From NCBI GenBank assembly GCA_904502105.1, contig CAJGDF010000050.1, positions 1 through 9,583 of the forward strand: DNA of 9,583 nucleotides, written 5' to 3'. Of this stretch, positions 1 to 6,853 are shown piece by piece. This DNA comes from an uncultured Clostridia bacterium. GTDB lineage: Bacteria > Bacillota > Clostridia > Oscillospirales > UBA644. The notes under the pieces were generated by a model. That model was not told where the DNA came from. It was given only the letters and a program-made list of their open reading frames with translations, and made no database searches. The position numbers and the translations under genes are program-made. Numbering within the stretch: the first letter of the stretch is position 1; every line of letters starts with the position of its first letter.

Positions 1-3000
1 CACCACTCAAATTTAAAAGGCTTCACCACACAGAAGCTCACCTGGGGTTCTGCTTATGGTATGCCATATAACATAGGCAGATGGCGTGGTGTTGACGGCA
101 AAGAAATTTTTGCAGTTTTAAATCCAGGCTCTTACTCACGCCCATTCAAAAAAATACGCGATTGGGATTTCATCCAGAACAAATTAGAAGAAAACGAAAA
201 ATTCGGTCTTAACTGGGATTACCAATTCCATGGTACAGGTGACCGTGGCGGTGCTACAAAAAAGGAAAGTGCAGACCTTTTAGAAAAAGCCGTAGCTTTA
301 AATGATGATAAATTAGAAATTCACCCGGCTTCTGCAGATGAAATTTACCATGACCTTGATAAATTAACCGATGAAGAAAAAGCCAAACTTCCACTCTGGG
401 AAAATGAGCTTGTTATGCAGAACCACGCAGTTGGCGGTTATACTTCAAGAGTTATGAGTAAGCGTTGGAACAGACATTCAGAAGAACTTGCTGATATGGC
501 TGAAAGAAGTTCTGTAATGGCTGATTTCTTCGGCACAATGAATTACAATACACCTGCACTTACACGTGCCTGGAAACGCTCAATTGCACACCATTTTCAC
601 GATGATATGCCTGGTACATCCTGCCAGAGAGTTTATAAGCGTTCATGGAATGATTTATTCGTTTCAATGAATCAGTTCAAAAACGAAATGAATGCTTCAC
701 TTTCTTCGCTCACATCACTTATGAAAACTGATTTCTGCAAGGGAAGAGCAATTACAGTTTATAACTCAATTGAATTAGCAAGAAAAAGTGCAGTTACAGT
801 AAGACTTAACGACACAAACACAAAACATATAAGAGTATTTGATGCAGACGGAAACGAAGTTCCCGCACAGATCAAAGACGGCATCGTTAAATTCATCGCA
901 AATGCACCCGCTGTAGGCTTCAAGGTATACGACGTTCGCCCGAGCGATGTTAAATGCGAAATTAAAACATCTCTTTGCGTAACAGAAAACACCCTTGAAA
1001 ACGCAAAATATAAAGTTACTGTTGATGAAAACGGTGATATCGCATCCGTTTACGATAAGATCCTCGGCAAAGAGCTTCTCGAAAAGCCGTCCAGACTTCA
1101 GCTCACCCATGACGAATCTCACGATTGGCCGTCCTGGGAAATTGATTACTCAAGCTTTATTGCAGAACCCGATTATATCAGCGGAACTCCCGATATTGAG
1201 ATCGTTGATAACGGCCCCGCAATGGTCGCTTTGAAGATAACAAGACATTACAGAAACAGCATCTTCATTCAGACAGTCAGCCTCTTTGAAGGCAGCGAAA
1301 GAGTTGACGTTGACTGCAAGGTTGAATGGAGAGAGTCTCACACCCTTCTCAAGGTTACATTCCCCCTCACCGCAAAGAACGATAAGGCAGATTACGACAT
1401 CGGTCTCGGTGCTATCACCCGTGAAAACACCGTTTGCGAGCCTTATTATGAATATTCTCATCATCAGTGGGCAGATCTTACCGACAGAAGCGGCGAATAC
1501 GGTGTTTCAATTCTTAACGACTGTAAATACGGTATAGACAAACCCGAAGACGGTCTTTTCAGACTTACCCTTATCCACACTCCCAACTGGGGTGCACTCC
1601 GTTGGTCAACACAGTGCTTCCAGGATTTCGGTACCAACATCTTCAAATACAGCATTTGCTCTCACGAGGGCTTCAGAACAGATATCCCCGTAAGAGCCGC
1701 AGAAGTAAACCAGCCCATCATCCCGTTCACTACAACAAAGCATGACGGCAAAGCAACCGAATTCTCCTTTGTTGAAGCAAGCGGCAACGAATTTGTTGTT
1801 AAAGCAGTTAAGAAAGAAGAAAAAGGCAACAGAGTTATCGTTCGTGTTCAGGAAATGACAGGCAAAGGCGTAAACGGCGCATATGTTAAATTTGGCAGAA
1901 ACATTATCAATGCAGTTGAAACAAACGGCTATGAAACAGAGATCGGTTCAGCTGATGCAAAAGACAATATTCTTGCTTTTGACCTTGCTCCGTATTCTGT
2001 AAAGACATTTGCCGTTACACTTGAAGCCGACGATAACATTTGCGGCAAAGCAAAAACTAAAGCTATTGAACTGCCTTACGATAAACGTATCACATCTCTT
2101 AACGATAAGAGAAGCGCGGGCAATCTCTTCAACGGCATCTCCATCCCCGAAGAGATCTACGAAGAAAACATTGTAGCCGGCGGTATTCCGTTCGAGCTCG
2201 GCAAAAAAGGCAAGATGAACGGTATGATCTGCGCAGGTCAGACCGTAGCTATCCCCGAAGGCACCAAAAAGCTCTGGCTCGTTGCGGCAGCTAACGGTGA
2301 CCGTGAAATGACTCTTGAGCTTGACGGCAGACCCGTAAAAGTAAAAGTTCAGGACTTCAACGAAAAGATCGGTATCTGGGATATGCTTGCAAGTACATGG
2401 GATAACGAAGAAAGCATAACACATATTGCAAAGGTTAAACGCGACGATCTTGCGGCTGTTTACACTCACAGTCACGACGAAAACGGCGACAAGCTTTATG
2501 TATTTGCATATCTGTTCAAATACGGCATTGACGTTGAAGGCGTAAAGACCGTTAAATTCCCGAACGATGAAAATATTGTTATTGCAGCGGCTACCGCAAG
2601 CCTTTGCGACAACTCCGAAACTGTTCCCGCAGCACTTCTTTACGATGCATCCGAAACCGAAAAGACTCACAAAGTCACCATCAAGACCGAAAACGGTGTA
2701 GAGGTTAAAGAAGTGGGCCACGAAAAGGTTCTCATCGTTGACGCTCCGCTCAAATTTGAAAACGGAAAGGTATTCAGCCGTTGGGTTGGTGACGGTATTT
2801 TCTATGCGGATGAAACAAAGGCTCTCGTTGCTGTTAACGACGACCTTACACTTACCGCAGAAACTATTGATTTCGGCAGCGATCTGCTCGAGCTCCGTCA
2901 GTGTAAAGCTAATATACTTCACGAGGGTTCAGATGTTCCCGAAAATGCATTTAATGATGATACCAGAAAATTCTGGGCATCTAAATTTGACGAAAACGGC

Positions 3001-3288
3001 GAAGCTGCTGTTGAGCTCCGCATTCCGGAACAGGAGATCTCCAAGTGGATCGTTCAGGGTGCAGGTCCCCGTCTCGGTTATGCACTCAACCTGAGAAATT
3101 ACCGTCTTGAATACAAGATGAGAAAAGAAGACGAATGGAAGGTTGCGGACGAGGTTAAGGATAATACAAACTCCATGACCGTAAGAGAATTCGCGCCTGT
3201 CAAAGCAAGAATGGTTCGTCTTGTTGTAACAAACTACGAAAAAGACGAGAAATACATTGCAAGAGTTTACCGCTTCTGTCTTGCGTAA
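1..3288 (+). CDS. GH38-family alpha-mannosidase, 5'-truncated by the window, with C-terminal InlB-like and F5/8 (CBM32-like) domains
   Basis: The frame is open from base 1, so the ATG at 61 is internal and the true start lies upstream. About 1095 residues are visible (numbered here from codon 1). Residues ~130-235 match the end of the GH38 catalytic region and its helical middle domain: NHAVGGYTS at 141-149, then HHFHDDMPGTS at 197-207. In GH38 enzymes this His-Asp pair supplies a zinc ligand and a substrate contact, here probably H200/D201. The remaining zinc ligands and the nucleophile Asp would lie upstream and cannot be checked. Residues ~320-660 are the GH38 C-terminal beta region (GVSILNDCKYG at 501-511). 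A beta-sandwich follows, then an InlB-repeat-like segment (~891-957, with FSRWVGDG) and a discoidin/F5-8 type C domain (~961-1095, ending ARVYRF). Expected role: exo-hydrolysis of alpha-mannosides from host or plant glycans, with the last domain binding sugar. Localisation is unknown because the N-terminus is missing. Leucine codon use changes sharply near nucleotide 780 (see findings). A terminator follows directly. Confidence 0.9.
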   Translation, partial: HHSNLKGFTTQKLTWGSAYGMPYNIGRWRGVDGKEIFAVLNPGSYSRPFKKIRDWDFIQNKLEENEKFGLNWDYQFHGTGDRGGATKKESADLLEKAVALNDDKLEIHPASADEIYHDLDKLTDEEKAKLPLWENELVMQNHAVGGYTSRVMSKRWNRHSEELADMAERSSVMADFFGTMNYNTPALTRAWKRSIAHHFHDDMPGTSCQRVYKRSWNDLFVSMNQFKNEMNASLSSLTSLMKTDFCKGRAITVYNSIELARKSAVTVRLNDTNTKHIRVFDADGNEVPAQIKDGIVKFIANAPAVGFKVYDVRPSDVKCEIKTSLCVTENTLENAKYKVTVDENGDIASVYDKILGKELLEKPSRLQLTHDESHDWPSWEIDYSSFIAEPDYISGTPDIEIVDNGPAMVALKITRHYRNSIFIQTVSLFEGSERVDVDCKVEWRESHTLLKVTFPLTAKNDKADYDIGLGAITRENTVCEPYYEYSHHQWADLTDRSGEYGVSILNDCKYGIDKPEDGLFRLTLIHTPNWGALRWSTQCFQDFGTNIFKYSICSHEGFRTDIPVRAAEVNQPIIPFTTTKHDGKATEFSFVEASGNEFVVKAVKKEEKGNRVIVRVQEMTGKGVNGAYVKFGRNIINAVETNGYETEIGSADAKDNILAFDLAPYSVKTFAVTLEADDNICGKAKTKAIELPYDKRITSLNDKRSAGNLFNGISIPEEIYEENIVAGGIPFELGKKGKMNGMICAGQTVAIPEGTKKLWLVAAANGDREMTLELDGRPVKVKVQDFNEKIGIWDMLASTWDNEESITHIAKVKRDDLAAVYTHSHDENGDKLYVFAYLFKYGIDVEGVKTVKFPNDENIVIAAATASLCDNSETVPAALLYDASETEKTHKVTIKTENGVEVKEVGHEKVLIVDAPLKFENGKVFSRWVGDGIFYADETKALVAVNDDLTLTAETIDFGSDLLELRQCKANILHEGSDVPENAFNDDTRKFWASKFDENGEAAVELRIPEQEISKWIVQGAGPRLGYALNLRNYRLEYKMRKEDEWKVADEVKDNTNSMTVREFAPVKARMVRLVVTNYEKDEKYIARVYRFCLA

Positions 3289-3296
3289 ATAAATTC

Positions 3297-3334
3297 AGAG
3301 TCTATACCTTTACGGGTATAGACTCTATTTTTTG
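3297..3334 (+). terminator. Intrinsic terminator after the GH38 gene, possibly used in both directions
   Basis: A perfect 12-bp stem pairs 3297-3308 (AGAGTCTATACC) with 3315-3326 (GGTATAGACTCT) around a 6-nt loop (TTTACG). It is followed by ATTTTTTG, the U-tract for the plus-strand transcript. It begins 8 nt after the GH38 stop codon. It also sits 8 nt beyond the stop of the convergent minus-strand gene. On that strand the trailing sequence (GAATTTATTTA) is only moderately U-rich, so termination in that direction is plausible but weaker. Confidence 0.9.
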
Positions 3335-4273
3335 TTAAAATACAGTTATAACGGTCTTTTCCGCGCCTTGCGGTGAATAAACAAACGAATCCATATGCTC
3401 CGCAGACGGCAGAAAATAGCGGTATTTTAAGCGTTCACATACAACCGCACTATCTGAAAAATCAATCATATTAAGCTTGATTTTCATTTTTTCGGGTATA
3501 ATACTTTTGATATAAACGGTTGCCTGCGCACCGGGAGATGGCAATATCGGACAAACATCCTCGGTATGTATTTCGGCAAGGCCCGAAAGGTTTGGAGTAA
3601 GCTCAACAAAAACGCCGTAATCCATAACGGATCTGACTATTCCGCTGACTGTCTGGCCGACAGAGAAGCCCGAGATATTATCGTTCCACGTTCCGAGAAG
3701 CTCTTTATGCGAAAGAGTAAAGCGGCCAAGATCTTTATCGATATCCTTTATGACCGCCTTGATCTTCTGACCGCAGAAAAATCTGTCGGATGGATGAGCG
3801 ATACGTGAAACAGAGCAGTTTTCTATGTTTATCAGACCGACATTTCCGCATCCGATATCCGCAAAAGCACCGAAACGCTCGATATGAGTGATTTTCGCAT
3901 CAACAACGTCACCGATATGAAAATTTTGAAGCATATGATTCAGAGCGTCGCGCATAACGCTTTCTCTGTTTAAAACAGCCATACGTTCACCGTTTCGAGT
4001 TTCGTATCCCTCAACATAAAAACAGCATATCTTGCCTGTTCTTGAAAGGATAGCAATATCACGCACCGAGCCGTCCTTTATACCGTAGGCCGCACAGACA
4101 CGCGGAGCTATGCCCTTCATACAGCCGAGATCAACTATAAGATTATGTGAACTGTCACACATTACAACACGCGCCTCAATTATCTTACGCTGAATTCTCG
4201 CCTGTTCAAGCGAAGCATATGTATACAAATACTGATTTTCAGATATTCCAAAACCTTCCGGCAAATATTTCAT
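3335..4273 (-). CDS. S1 RNA-binding domain protein (ribosomal protein S1-like, three S1 domains)
   Basis: This 312-residue protein contains three OB-fold S1 segments. The first, degenerate, lies at ~28-104 (VDLGCMKGIAPR). The second, well conserved, lies at ~118-192 (GDVVDAKITHIERFGAFADIG, read as GD-V-A-I-FGAF-DIG, then FTLSHKEL). The third lies at ~203-270 (VGQTVSGIVRSVMDYGVFVEL). A tail of ~40 residues without a recognised domain follows. There is no signal peptide or membrane segment, so it is cytoplasmic. The family binds single-stranded RNA and assists translation or RNA turnover. Firmicutes often carry shortened S1 homologues, and this length fits such a paralogue rather than a six-domain S1. 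The ATG at 4273 is the only good start: an in-frame TAA lies just upstream, and there is no convincing Shine-Dalgarno sequence. A TTGACG at 4314-4309 (minus) resembles a -35 box but lacks a good -10. The gene is a single unit, convergent with the GH38 gene and divergent from the YihY gene. Family confidence is high; the exact function is not known. Confidence 0.9.
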   Translation of the reverse strand: MKYLPEGFGISENQYLYTYASLEQARIQRKIIEARVVMCDSSHNLIVDLGCMKGIAPRVCAAYGIKDGSVRDIAILSRTGKICCFYVEGYETRNGERMAVLNRESVMRDALNHMLQNFHIGDVVDAKITHIERFGAFADIGCGNVGLINIENCSVSRIAHPSDRFFCGQKIKAVIKDIDKDLGRFTLSHKELLGTWNDNISGFSVGQTVSGIVRSVMDYGVFVELTPNLSGLAEIHTEDVCPILPSPGAQATVYIKSIIPEKMKIKLNMIDFSDSAVVCERLKYRYFLPSAEHMDSFVYSPQGAEKTVITVF

Positions 4274-4423
4274 AACAATAAACCATACTTACGCGAATTT
4301 GTTTTTCACGTCAAGTTCCTTTTCTTTCAAGCATATTTCAGTAAAATCATAATAATATTTTATACTGTAAAAACATTTATACATAATTATATGCCCGAAG
4401 ATCTCGGGAAATTCGTAATTTAC

Positions 4424-4428
4424 GGAAG
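4424..4428 (+). promoter_or_regulatory. Ribosome binding site of the YihY-family gene
   Basis: GGAAG lies 5 nt upstream of the ATG at 4434 and supports that start. Its first G is the last base of an 11-nt near-palindrome, CGTAATTTACG (4414-4424, arms CGTAA/TTACG). A small hairpin, CCCGA/TCGGG, sits further upstream at 4394-4408. The rest of the 160-nt divergent gap (4274-4433) is very AT-rich, and I could not assign a confident promoter in either direction. Confidence 0.6.
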
Positions 4429-4433
4429 AACTT

Positions 4434-5255
4434 ATGAAAAACAAATTTTTTTCATCGTCACTGTTTGCCTTTATCTCCGCTTTTATACGTAAACTCGGCA
4501 GAGATAATGTTTCCTCGGCAGCCGCAAATGCTGCTCTTTTTCTGATAATATCTCTTTTCCCTTTCACAATGCTCCTTTTATCTCTGATAGACTATATCCC
4601 GATAAACGAAAACGGATTAGCCGCTTTTTTTGAAACATACCTTCCGTCATCCGTAGCGCAGATGTTAAGCGACATTTTTACGGAGATAAAAAACAAAAAT
4701 CTGAGAGCAGTTGTTCCAATAACGGTAGTATCTTCTCTCTGGTCGGCATCAAGGGGCTTCTTTGCAATAACAGACGGACTTAACACCGTTTGCGGAGCAA
4801 GCGAAACACGAAACACTGTAAGCGTAAGAATAGGCTCTGTTATTTACACTGTATTTTTTCTTTTTGCACTTATTGCAACGCTTTTTCTTTGGACATTCGG
4901 CAGTTTCATTCTCGAAGCGGCAACCGCATTTTTACGTTTTCCGTGGATAGCTTTGTTTTTACGCTGGATCCTCGGTTTTGTGCTCTTGACCGCTATCTTT
5001 TGGCTGATCTATATTTTTGTTCCAAACAGAAGAACGAAAGCCCTGCACGAACTTCCGGGCGCGATCATCTGCGCAACGGGTTGGATAGGGTTTTCGTTCC
5101 TGTTTTCGTTTTATTTTGATAATTTTTCCGATTACGACTATATTTACGGCAGTTTAACAGCCGTTGTTTTGCTCATGCTGTGGGTATATTTTTGTATGTA
5201 CATTCTGCTTGCATGCGCGGAGATCAACTGGTTTATTTCAAGAAAACTAACTTAG
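4434..5255 (+). CDS. YihY/virulence factor BrkB family inner-membrane protein
   Basis: This 273-residue, very hydrophobic protein has about six predicted membrane segments (near residues 32-54, 92-112, 134-158, 176-197, 209-229 and 241-263). It carries the family landmarks in order: SAAANAALFLIISLFPF near the N-terminus, LWSASRGF at 102-109, DGLN at 114-117, VPNRR then LPGA at 196-210, YGSL at 238-241, and CAEIN at 261-265. The length is typical. The family was once annotated as RNase BN, which proved wrong for E. coli YihY. Its biochemical function is unsettled, with envelope or transport roles suggested for some members. The ATG at 4434 has GGAAG at 5-nt spacing. It is monocistronic here: divergent from the S1-domain gene, with a stop codon (TAG, 5253-5255) interlocked with the stop of the convergent DHHW gene. 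Family assignment is confident; function is unknown. Confidence 0.92.
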   Translation: MKNKFFSSSLFAFISAFIRKLGRDNVSSAAANAALFLIISLFPFTMLLLSLIDYIPINENGLAAFFETYLPSSVAQMLSDIFTEIKNKNLRAVVPITVVSSLWSASRGFFAITDGLNTVCGASETRNTVSVRIGSVIYTVFFLFALIATLFLWTFGSFILEAATAFLRFPWIALFLRWILGFVLLTAIFWLIYIFVPNRRTKALHELPGAIICATGWIGFSFLFSFYFDNFSDYDYIYGSLTAVVLLMLWVYFCMYILLACAEINWFISRKLT

Positions 5256-6835
5256 TTTCCGATTATCCTGTTTACGTTTTTAACCCATGACGAAACATTG
5301 GGATTAAAGATATTTGTCATAAAAACGATATCCTTCAACGGATAATCTTTTAAAAGCTCATAAAGATCAAAACCGATATGACGGGGATCGGCAACGATTA
5401 TAGTGCTGTAATGTTCACAAAGATACGGAACAAACGCACAGCCGTATGAGTCCTTTAAAACAAGGATTTTCATGTCGGACGGATTTTCGGGTACAGATAT
5501 AATTGTGTACGGATTATCGCCGTCAATAAAAGCGGTATAACTCTTATATGATGTTCTTATACAGCCGTTTTTCTTTGACACCTCGCCGTTTTTCGGATAG
5601 ACAGTCATTGTGTTGTCTTTTGTTGGCAGATAAGCATAAAGCTCATCGGAAAATTCCTTTGTACGTTCATCACCCGTCATAGAGTACGCCGTACCCTTCC
5701 ACGAGGAATTCAAGAGGACCTTCTCCATTTGTTCAACGGGAGTCGGTTCAAGACCGACAGATTTTGCGAACTCGGCATATGCATAATACGCACCGAGAGA
5801 TGTCCAATGATGATCCGATCTGAAATAAATATATTCGTTTCGGTGCGAATACAGTGCATCGTAAACATTTAATTTATTGATATTTTCTCCGCAGTACGAA
5901 TTTATGGAATCGATTATCTTCTTCTGATCGGTTATTTTCTTTCTTATTTCCTTATTTTCGATCATACCTGACGAAAGAGGGGCAACAAGAATAGAAACAC
6001 GGGATTTTGGAAAAAGCTCTGCATATTTATCAACTGTCTCCCCGTATTTTTCTGCAACAGATTTAACGAGATACGGAATGGAATAAACGGCTTCTCTGTA
6101 AATGATATAACCGTCAGATAAAAATTCAGCCTCGTTTCCGCTGTTTTGTTCAACCTCGGTAACTGTTTCGGGAACAGGTTCCGCAGAGGGAACATCCTGC
6201 GGTATTTCGGAGATATCTTCCTTTTCGGGAACTTCTTCAGGGGTTGATTCTTTATTTTCTTCGGGAAGCGTTTCTTTTATTTCATCTTCGGGCACTATCG
6301 GATCTGTCGGTTTATCCGACTCATCCTCAGCCTCATCTTTTTGAGAGGGAACAATCTCTTTATCGGCAGGATTAACAGGTATCTGTTCTTCGGATTCAAC
6401 AGTAAGATTGTAAGATTCATCTTCTGTTAAATAACCGTCGGCAGGATCGGTTGATTCATCCTTTTCGGTTAAATTGTCGGTAATCTCATCTTCAGGAATT
6501 TCGGGATCGACAACCTTATCAGTTTTTGACGGCAAGAAAACGACCTCATCCTCATGGCCGGGCAAAAAAGCCGAAATGCTGTGATATGAAGATATTTTTT
6601 GTGCCACGTCAACAAGAAATTCTCTGCCGATAAAATTATCCGAAACAAAAGTATCGAATTCGGAAAAGAAAGAACCGTTAAAAAGAGATGATAATGTAAA
6701 ATCGGGGAAAGCCGCAAGTGTTCTGTTTTCACGCTCGGAAACAGTGGGGCGTTCGGGATAGAACAGATTCAAAGCAGAAACTGTCAAAATCGCAGTAAAA
6801 ACAATACAAATACAAATAATCTTTATTTTTTTCAA
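5252..6835 (-). CDS. DHHW-family (AlgX/AlgJ-like SGNH) membrane-anchored protein, second gene of an O-acetylation operon
   Basis: I place the start at the TTG at 6835 (527 residues). It has AGGAGG at 8-nt spacing, whereas the GTG at 6844 lies inside that same ribosome binding site. Residues ~4-25 form an uncleaved-looking signal anchor, so the bulk should face outward. SERENRTLAAFP (32-43) is the usual N-terminal family motif. The catalytic signature is D341-H342-H343-W344 and K461-D462-S463-Y464-G, matching the Asp/His and Ser arrangement of AlgX/AlgJ-type SGNH acetyl-transferases and esterases. Between them runs an ordinary alpha/beta domain. Residues ~105-237 are an acidic, Pro/Thr-rich, low-complexity insertion interrupting the conserved fold (see findings). 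The gene follows the MBOAT gene after 18 nt. By analogy with AlgI/AlgJ and PatA/PatB, it probably receives acyl groups passed across the membrane by the MBOAT protein and transfers them to a surface polysaccharide. The substrate is unknown. No terminator follows; its stop overlaps that of the YihY gene. Confidence 0.9.
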   Translation of the reverse strand: MKKIKIICICIVFTAILTVSALNLFYPERPTVSERENRTLAAFPDFTLSSLFNGSFFSEFDTFVSDNFIGREFLVDVAQKISSYHSISAFLPGHEDEVVFLPSKTDKVVDPEIPEDEITDNLTEKDESTDPADGYLTEDESYNLTVESEEQIPVNPADKEIVPSQKDEAEDESDKPTDPIVPEDEIKETLPEENKESTPEEVPEKEDISEIPQDVPSAEPVPETVTEVEQNSGNEAEFLSDGYIIYREAVYSIPYLVKSVAEKYGETVDKYAELFPKSRVSILVAPLSSGMIENKEIRKKITDQKKIIDSINSYCGENINKLNVYDALYSHRNEYIYFRSDHHWTSLGAYYAYAEFAKSVGLEPTPVEQMEKVLLNSSWKGTAYSMTGDERTKEFSDELYAYLPTKDNTMTVYPKNGEVSKKNGCIRTSYKSYTAFIDGDNPYTIISVPENPSDMKILVLKDSYGCAFVPYLCEHYSTIIVADPRHIGFDLYELLKDYPLKDIVFMTNIFNPNVSSWVKNVNRIIGN

Positions 6836-6843
6836 TGAACGCA

Positions 6844-6849
6844 CCTCCT
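6844..6849 (-). promoter_or_regulatory. Ribosome binding site that fixes a TTG start for the DHHW gene
   Basis: Read on the minus strand, AGGAGG occupies 6849-6844 and is followed by eight bases and then TTG at 6835-6833. This is near-ideal spacing. The GTG at 6844-6842 uses the last G of the ribosome binding site, so it cannot be the start served by it. The site lies 4 nt after the MBOAT stop codon (TAG, 6856-6854), which favours coupled translation of the two genes. Confidence 0.85.
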
Positions 6850-6853
6850 GTTA

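Noticed and set aside
61..63. ATG at 61 as the start of the GH38 gene
   Set aside because: The frame is open to base 1 and the upstream codons (FTTQKLTWGSAYG) continue the family sequence; no ribosome binding site precedes 61.
1948..2922. A 324-codon open frame on the minus strand, antisense to the GH38 gene
   Set aside because: Its translation is rich in Cys, Phe, Val and Asn with no domain pattern. It lies wholly opposite a well-conserved coding region whose codon bias (few TTA, CTA or TCA codons) removes antisense stops.
4309..4314. A TTGACG on the minus strand as the -35 box of the S1-domain gene
   Set aside because: No acceptable -10 is found at 16-18 nt spacing (the best match is 3 of 6), so it is not listed as a promoter.
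4289..4567. A 92-codon minus-strand frame across the S1/YihY gap
   Set aside because: It starts inside the conserved YihY coding sequence, lacks a ribosome binding site and shows no recognisable domain; its second half translates AT-rich intergenic sequence.
6124..6525. The acidic repeat region of the DHHW gene as a DNA tandem repeat or minisatellite
   Set aside because: The repeated peptide motifs differ at many third-codon positions and are not evenly spaced. The pattern is at the protein level, not a recent DNA repeat.
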